A stretch of DNA of 64,000 bases. Source: Rana temporaria (lineage: Eukaryota; Chordata; Amphibia; Anura; Ranidae). The notes beneath the pieces are model-generated. The model was given only the letters and a program-made list of their open reading frames with translations. It ran no database searches and was not told where the DNA came from. This document shows, one piece after another, positions 59,253 to 64,000 of this stretch (positions are counted from its first letter, which is position 1; each line of letters starts with the position of its first letter). The position numbers and the translations under genes are program-made. The DNA is taken from the NCBI RefSeq assembly GCF_905171775.1, contig NC_053497.1, positions 36,273,781 to 36,337,780 of the forward strand, written 5' to 3'.

Positions 59253-59337
59253 TATATTAATGCCCATGGTTTTGAACTGGGAAGTCCAACAAGCTCATAC
59301 AAGTGTGATCATTAGGTGTCTACATATTTTGGCCATG

Positions 59338-59629
59338 TTTGGACTGCAGGGAGCTCATGCATGCATAGTGAAGATTGTTTTCAATAAAAGGTGCTTTTTT
59401 AAAGTAATTTTACTAACAAGGTGGACCCATAGTGAAAACTTCAAAAAAGGACAGTTATCTCTGTGATACATCGGCGTTTCACCACAAATGACCATAACTT
59501 TGTGCTTGACAAGTCCTCTAATCTCTTGCCAAACATACTGCCATTTAAAGAAGACCCCTATTAAAATCAGGGATTCCTGCTTGAATTTCAAGTTTCAGTT
59601 CAAGTAGGTGACAAAAAAGGTGAAGTGGT
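59338..59629 (-). other. Probable 3' untranslated or flanking sequence of the COQ8-family gene
   Basis: Lies directly downstream (minus strand) of the stop codon. No canonical AATAAA was spotted on the minus strand here, so the end of the transcript cannot be placed. Confidence 0.4.
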
Positions 59630-59935
59630 TCATTCAGAGGTCGTCTGCTTCCCCTCACGTCCACGTTTTGACCAATACTCCCTGTAGACATCCTCAAAGA
59701 GCTGCTTGCACGAAATGGTGGCCTTAAGTTTGGCACAGATCAGAAATGAACCTGCCATTTTCCGGTGCAAGGAGTACGTTTCTTCGGGTGGAGGGGTAAG
59801 TCGGTGCTTCAGCATCACAGGAATCAAGTCGTGGATCCTTTTGGTTGTGTTCTGTGTACCAAAATTGAATGGCTCCTTAGAGGCAAAGGCCTCTCCTAGG
59901 ATCATGACAGTATCTATATGTGCTTCTTCAAATAC
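59630..59935 (-). CDS. coq8a/coq8b: COQ8-family atypical kinase (ubiquinone biosynthesis), last coding exon
   Basis: This is the only host protein-coding exon recognised. COQ8A/COQ8B (ADCK3/ADCK4) are mitochondrial UbiB-family atypical kinase/ATPases that support the coenzyme Q synthesis complex on the matrix side of the inner membrane. The exon encodes 101 residues and a TGA stop (59630-59632). It begins VFEEAHIDTVMILGEAFASK and includes DLIPVMLKHRLTPPPEETYS and LHRKMAGSFLICAKL, which I recognise as the conserved C-terminal end of COQ8 proteins. The start is set by a 3' splice site: on the minus strand a pyrimidine-rich run ending ttttccag precedes position 59935, and the phase is 0. The full family protein is about 550-650 residues, so the kinase core with its KxGQ motif and catalytic residues lies upstream, beyond the window. 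The GTQ/SLHRKM/SFLIC wording leans to COQ8A, while the YREYW tail and extended C-terminus lean to COQ8B. The paralogue is unresolved. Confidence 0.93.
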   Translation of the reverse strand, partial: VFEEAHIDTVMILGEAFASKEPFNFGTQNTTKRIHDLIPVMLKHRLTPPPEETYSLHRKMAGSFLICAKLKATISCKQLFEDVYREYWSKRGREGKQTTSE

Positions 59936-59937
59936 CT
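59936..59937 (-). promoter_or_regulatory. 3' splice acceptor (AG) of the last COQ8 intron
   Basis: On the minus strand the sequence before the exon reads gttttgtgtgttttccag, a good polypyrimidine tract with AG at 59937-59936. A gagtaac motif about 30 bases further upstream could serve as the branch site. Confidence 0.8.
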
Positions 59938-60186
59938 GGAAAACACACAAAACCAACAAACACTGGTTACTCATAATAAGGTACAGAGCTATCCTAGGTT
60001 GGTTGGTTAGGCTGGACATACACCCAACAATCTTACTGAACAAACTTGTTTATATTTAGCTAATCTATGTAATACGCAATGTCAATTTTGACCTCAATTT
60101 TCTATTTCGTTTTAGCCACAGTCCTTTGACTAAATGTCATTTTAGTTTTAACCGTATTTTAGTTGACTAAAATCGAATGGGTTAAG

Positions 60187-61260
60187 TTGTAACGGGAGGG
60201 CCCGTGGAACCCAGAAGCTCTTAGAAAGCATGAGCCAGAAAATAATGGACATTCAGAATATATCTTGGACTACCCGAGACAGGGCAGTAATGATTATCCA
60301 CAATATATTCCAGGATATCTTTTAAGAACTAATTACTGTTCGTTGATTCTGAACTCAACAGGTTAATTGAAAGATGTTAATGTCATCACTTCCAGCTACT
60401 TGTGTAATGTAAATTGAATCCAGACTAACTTCTAAGGATCTTTCATGGTGGCTTGTGCTAAATGACCCTGTAGTGTGGTAATTAAAGCAGAGGTTCACCC
60501 TAAAAATCATCTATATACCATTACATCCAGCATACTGCTGACATCTACAATATGCTGGTATTTTTTTTTTCCGCTGTACTTACCGTCTTATAGTTCTTTT
60601 CGCCCGGCTCCGAGTTCTCACTCCCGCGGGGAGTAGGCGTTCCTATGAAGAGGCGTAGATGATGGACGTGTGTGTAAGGCGCGTCACGCGTTCCAAAAAT
60701 AGACGAACTAGGACTCAACTCTATATGGCGCTATACGGCGCCTGTGCCTGCCGTGTAGAGCTGAGTCCAAGTTCGTCTATTTTTGGAAAGTGTGACGCGC
60801 CTTACCCGCACGTCAATCATCTACGCATCTTCATAGGAACGCCTACTCCCCGGGGCACTGAGAACCCGTAAGCCGGGTGAAAAGAACTATAAGAAGGTAT
60901 GTACAGCGAAAAAAAATAAAAAAAAATACCAGCATACTGTAGATGTCAGCAGTATGCTGGATGTAAAGGTATATAATTGTTTTAGGGTGAACCTCCGCTT
61001 TAAGTCTGCTACTGTGATAATATGTATTGTAAGTTGGCAGACAGCCTAAAAGGTCAGGTGTCTGAGTCATCAGCTGTAGTTAATTAGCTCATGTAAATTA
61101 GGTCAGGTCACAGAGCCAGGGTGTCTGCAAAGAGATGTATTGAGGATGATGTGTATTGCCCCCCCAATAAATCCTCCCCTAAAACCGTAATGCGAGGCTT
61201 TCTCCCTGGTGTGGAGTGTCGTGCTCGCCCCCTCCCTTGGACTACAGGACAGTCAGCCTG
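60187..61260 (+). mobile_element. Possible solo LTR, split by a TTAA-flanked hairpin element
   Basis: Begins tgtaacgggagggcccgtgg and contains ccccaataaatcctccc at about 61158-61176 as a possible poly-A signal, followed by gtgctcgccccctccctt. Neither the exact right end nor a target duplication could be fixed, so LTR status is tentative. Confidence 0.35.
60486..60999. mobile_element. TTAA-flanked long hairpin element
   Basis: TTAA at 60482-60485 and 61000-61003. The ends agcagaggttcaccctaaaa and ttttagggtgaacctccgct are inverted, and complementarity continues through most of the 514 bp: ccagcatactgctgacatct pairs with agatgtcagcagtatgctgg, and arms at about 60630-60728 and 60750-60849 pair with few mismatches around a loop near 60735. 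No coding capacity. Confidence 0.82.
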
Positions 61261-61651
61261 TTCTCTCAGCACATCCATAAAACTGACCTCACGGAGATAG
61301 ATGTAATTTAATGCCAAGTGTAGTCAGTTTGAAATAGGAAAGCATTGGGCCTAGCGGGACCAAGGAAGCAATACAAAGAGAACAGGATACTTTAACATAA
61401 GTACAACAGGTACATGTTCAGAGTGTGAAAATGCTGGGGTAACATTTTTTAAAATGATACTTTATATAAGAAAAAGAAAAAAAAACTCTCAGCTAAACAG
61501 TATCATGGTGAAAATTTCCTATGGTGAAAAGTAGCATGAATTAAAACAAAAAGTTCAAGAGCTAGAAAGAAAAAATGTTTAGCAATAAATACTGGCATTA
61601 CAAATGGTAATGACGAACTATACAAGCAACTTCAAATATATTTCTATTGCA
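61261..61651. other. Unassigned AT-rich intronic sequence
   Basis: No element or exon recognised. Confidence 0.45.
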
Positions 61652-62288
61652 TTTAAAGTGGTTCTAAAGTTTTTCTATGCATTAAAAAGGTACTAAAACA
61701 TTCTTGTTGCAGCTCCCTCTCAGCCCCCCTCCCCCTATACTTACCTGAGCCCCATCTCAATCCAGTAATGTGCACGAGAAAATTCTTGTTGCAGCTCCCT
61801 CTTCAGCCCCCCCCCCCCCGCCCATTACTTACCTGAGCTCCATCTCAATCCAGTAATGTGCACAAGAACATTCTTGTTGCAGCTCCCGCTTCAGCCCCCC
61901 TCCCCCATTACTTACCTGAGCTCCATCTCAATCCAGTAATGTGCATGAGAACATCGGCTCTCCCGGGTCTCTCTCTCTCTCCAAATCAGCTCACAGCAAC
62001 GGGAGCCATTGGCTTCTGCTGCTGTCAATGACAGCCAGTGAGCCAATAAAAAAAAGGGGGTGGAACAGGGCTGAGCCAGGCTGTGTGTGTAAATGGACAC
62101 GCAGAACATGGCTCGAGAGAGAGTCTGCTTGAGTGCCCCAATAGCAAGAGTCTTGCTGTCAAGGGCACTTGGCAGGGAGGAGGAGCCAGGACCGTCCGCA
62201 GGGGACTCAAAAAGAAGAGGATTGGGGCTGTTCTGTGAAAAAACATTGCACAGAGCAGGCAAGTATATATTTTTTTAAGTTGATCCTG
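61652..62288. mobile_element. Dispersed non-coding element, relative of 40691-41150
   Basis: Starts tttaaagtggttctaaagtt; shares tgccccaatagcaag, tcaagggcactt and cagagcaggcaagtata with the other copy. Contains the local triplication at 61701-61954. Confidence 0.5.
61701..61954. repeat. Local tandem triplication, 82-88 bp units
   Basis: ttcttgttgcagctccc starts at 61701, 61783 and 61871; each unit goes on to a poly-C tract, ttacctgag, catctcaatccagtaatgtg and gagaa/aagaaca. Length differences come mainly from the C runs. Confidence 0.88.
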
Positions 62289-62876
62289 CTTTTCTTGGAG
62301 CTTTTGCTCTCTCCAAGGACACACAAGCTGAACAAGTAGCTTGTTCCCATCAGTGAGAACCACAACTTCAAGACCGCCCGTTTTACAGCCGTCATGTCAC
62401 TGCTTACAGAAGTGCACCCTTGGCTATGAAGCACCCCAGCCAGGGGTTCACAATTTGGAAACCGGTACAGAGTATGAGAGTAGTGCATAGCATAGAGATC
62501 CAAAAATCAGGTTTGGAAAAAAAAAAAAAAGGCGAACATAATTTATATTGCACTTTTAAAAATATTTTTTTTTCATGAAAGATTAAATATAATTTGATAT
62601 GTTACGTTGACCCTCTGACTTCAATGCTGTGAGTCACTACCCAAAACACAGAACGAGATCAGATAAACCCAATAAGGGTGGGGACCAGTTCTCTCTTCCA
62701 AGCAAAGGAGAGGTCTTTTGGATAGTCACAAGGGACACGAAGATTCTAAAGTGATTTAATTACGATTGGGATGTTTTCCCGTCTCCCAGAAATGGAAGGC
62801 TTCTAGAAGAACGTCTCAACTGAAATTCAAAACCAATGTCATCTGATCAAAAGGAAAGGGAACAGTCCTTGTTTGA
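62289..62876. other. Unassigned intronic sequence
   Basis: No exon, tandem repeat or terminal repeats recognised. A 98-residue minus-strand frame at 62207-62503 has no known motif. Confidence 0.45.
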
Positions 62877-62880
62877 TTAA

Positions 62881-63400
62881 AGTGGATGTAAACCCACTCT
62901 CATCCTTTCTAAACTCCTGCCATAGTGCTGATCTAGAAGGATATAAATGCCTCCTGTATGTATCTTTACCTGTCAAATGTCTCCCCTCTGTCTGTTGTAA
63001 GAACTGAAAAACTGCAGATTCTGTGGGTGGATCTGTTGTCTGGAGCTCGGTGGGTGGAGTCGTGATGTCAGTAGGCTCCCCGCCCTCCTCTACACTCCCC
63101 TTGTCAAGATGCATTTTTTCCTGTGTATTCCTTACACTAAATTCTGCTATGATGCCTAACATCCGGTCAAAATTTAGAAAAGTAACCGCTTCAGAAAAGG
63201 AGTGAGTGGGGGTGTGAATTAAAAAATAATGCCTGTCTACAGACCAGTGCATGAGATATGTAAATAACCTGTCACTCACAGCAAGGGGGCGGAACGGACT
63301 AAGGTTTTTCTCTGCAAGTCTGTTTTATTTCACTGAACAATAAAAGAGGATTGCTCAGAGCTGGATTAACTCTGTGTGGCAAGACTGGGCACAGATGATA
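62881..63400. mobile_element. TTAA-type non-coding element, right end uncertain
   Basis: Follows TTAA at 62877-62880 with agtggatgtaaacccactct, a start seen in several families here (compare agtggaagtaaaccctcc at 51790). The right boundary was not located; TTAA also occurs near 63366. The 146-residue minus-strand frame across it lacks any known domain and is not called. Confidence 0.5.
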
Positions 63401-63407
63401 GGAAATG

Positions 63408-64000
63408 TCGTCCATCCTCTTACGTCACATCATAGCTGAAGTTATCCTCTTAGGTCACATCATAGCTGAAGTTATCCTCTTAGGTCACATCATCGCTGAA
63501 GACGTCCATCCTCTTTTACGTCGCAGCATAGCTGAAGACGTCCATCCTCTTTTACGTCGCAGCATAGCTGAAGACGTCCATCCCCTTACGTCGCAGCATA
63601 GCTGAAGACGTCCATCCCCTTACGTCGCAGCATAGCTGAAGACGTCCATCCCCTTACGTCGCAGCATAGCTGAAGACGTCCATCCCCTTACGTCGCAGCA
63701 TAGCTGAAGACGTCCATCCCCTTACGTCGCAGCATAGCTGAAGACGTCCATCCCCTTACGTCGCAGCATAGCTGAAGACGTCCATCCCCTTACGTCGCAG
63801 CATAGCTGAAGACGTCCATCCCCTTACGTCGCAGCATAGCTGAAGACGTCCATCCCCTTACGTCGCAGCATAGCTGAAGACGTCCATCCCCTTACGTCGC
63901 AGCATAGCTGAAGACGTCCATCCCCTTACGTCGCAGCATAGCTGAAGACGTCCATCCCCTTACGTCGCAGCATAGCTGAAGACGTCCATCCCCTTACGTC
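63408..64000. repeat. 34-bp minisatellite, at least 17 copies, running off the window
   Basis: The unit is gacgtccatccccttacgtc then gcagcatagctgaa (63661 to 63695 is one step). The first few units are variant (cttaggtcacatcatagctg; ctcttttacgtcgcag), and from about 63567 every unit is the same. It contains two CpG-bearing acgtc motifs per unit. Located in the inferred COQ8 intron. Confidence 0.92.

Larger units (their letters stand above)
57893..59337 (+). mobile_element. Tc1-like transposon remnant, split by a hAT-like element
   Basis: The left part gatcagccataacattagac then cactgacaggtaaagtgaat, and the right part ggtgtctacatattttggcc, are the familiar flanks of a vertebrate Tc1 family. 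The body holds transposase remnants (58781-59252) and the insertion at 57993-58727. The outermost terminal repeats are worn. Confidence 0.75.
59938..64000 (-). other. Inferred last intron of the COQ8-family gene (partial)
   Basis: No further exon of the family was recognised up to the window end. The upstream exon should carry the wording around the DFG motif, and I do not see it on the minus strand. The interval is filled with transposable elements and one minisatellite. Confidence 0.6.

Noticed and set aside
61108..61317. 69-residue minus-strand frame considered as the previous COQ8 exon
   Set aside because: Its wording does not match the expected region around the DFG motif, and no acceptor/donor pair frames it.
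62839..63279. 146-residue minus-strand frame in the COQ8 intron
   Set aside because: Coincides with a dispersed TTAA-type element and does not resemble a COQ8 exon or any other domain I know.
63408..64000. CRISPR-like array
   Set aside because: Units are contiguous tandem repeats without unique spacers, in a vertebrate context.

Overview
This is vertebrate nuclear DNA, almost certainly from an anuran amphibian and probably a ranid-type frog with a large, repeat-rich genome. The evidence is a spliced vertebrate exon, decayed Tc1/mariner, hAT, PIF/Harbinger and TTAA-site (piggyBac-like) elements, solo-LTR-like sequences, and many palindromic elements whose ends read like gtgtgtacgaggc. The ranid assignment rests on recalled repeat families and is inference. 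No bacterial, phage or organellar features were seen.

Only one host gene is recognisable: the last coding exon of a COQ8-family gene (coq8a or coq8b; ubiquinone-biosynthesis atypical kinase) at 59630-59935 on the minus strand, with a clear 3' splice acceptor. No other COQ8 exon was recognised between it and the window end, so 59936-64000 is inferred to be intron. Almost every other long open frame comes from a tandem repeat or a transposon.

Layout. 1-5 kb: right end of a hAT-like element with a 24-bp array, two TTAA-site elements, and a 31-bp array. 5-9 kb: short palindromic elements (3-bp duplication, TA-site and TTAA-site families). 9-18 kb: a 32-bp array at a hAT-like end, then about 5.9 kb of purine-rich minisatellite with higher-order repeats. 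18.5-23.2 kb: three elements nested inside one another, the two inner ones with exact 8-bp target duplications and each holding a minisatellite. 23-30 kb: more short elements and a 2.3-kb array of 20-bp units. 30-35 kb: a 25-bp array split by a 3.2-kb hAT-like element that itself contains a TTA-flanked element and two arrays. 35-49 kb: nested elements, a solo-LTR-like sequence and two broken Tc1 copies. 49.2-55.5 kb: a 3.15-kb direct tandem duplication whose copies differ, as far as I could see, only by one G in a poly-G run. 55.5-59.3 kb: palindromic elements and a Tc1 copy split by a hAT-like element. 59.6-64 kb: the COQ8 exon and its intron, ending in a very uniform 34-bp array that runs off the window.

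Main observation: many of the long minisatellites sit inside non-autonomous DNA transposons. Related copies of a family carry the same repeat seed at very different copy numbers, for example about 6 against about 39 copies of a 32-bp unit in one hAT family. The window is best read as layered transposon insertions with local tandem expansion of their contents, next to the 3' end of one conserved gene.
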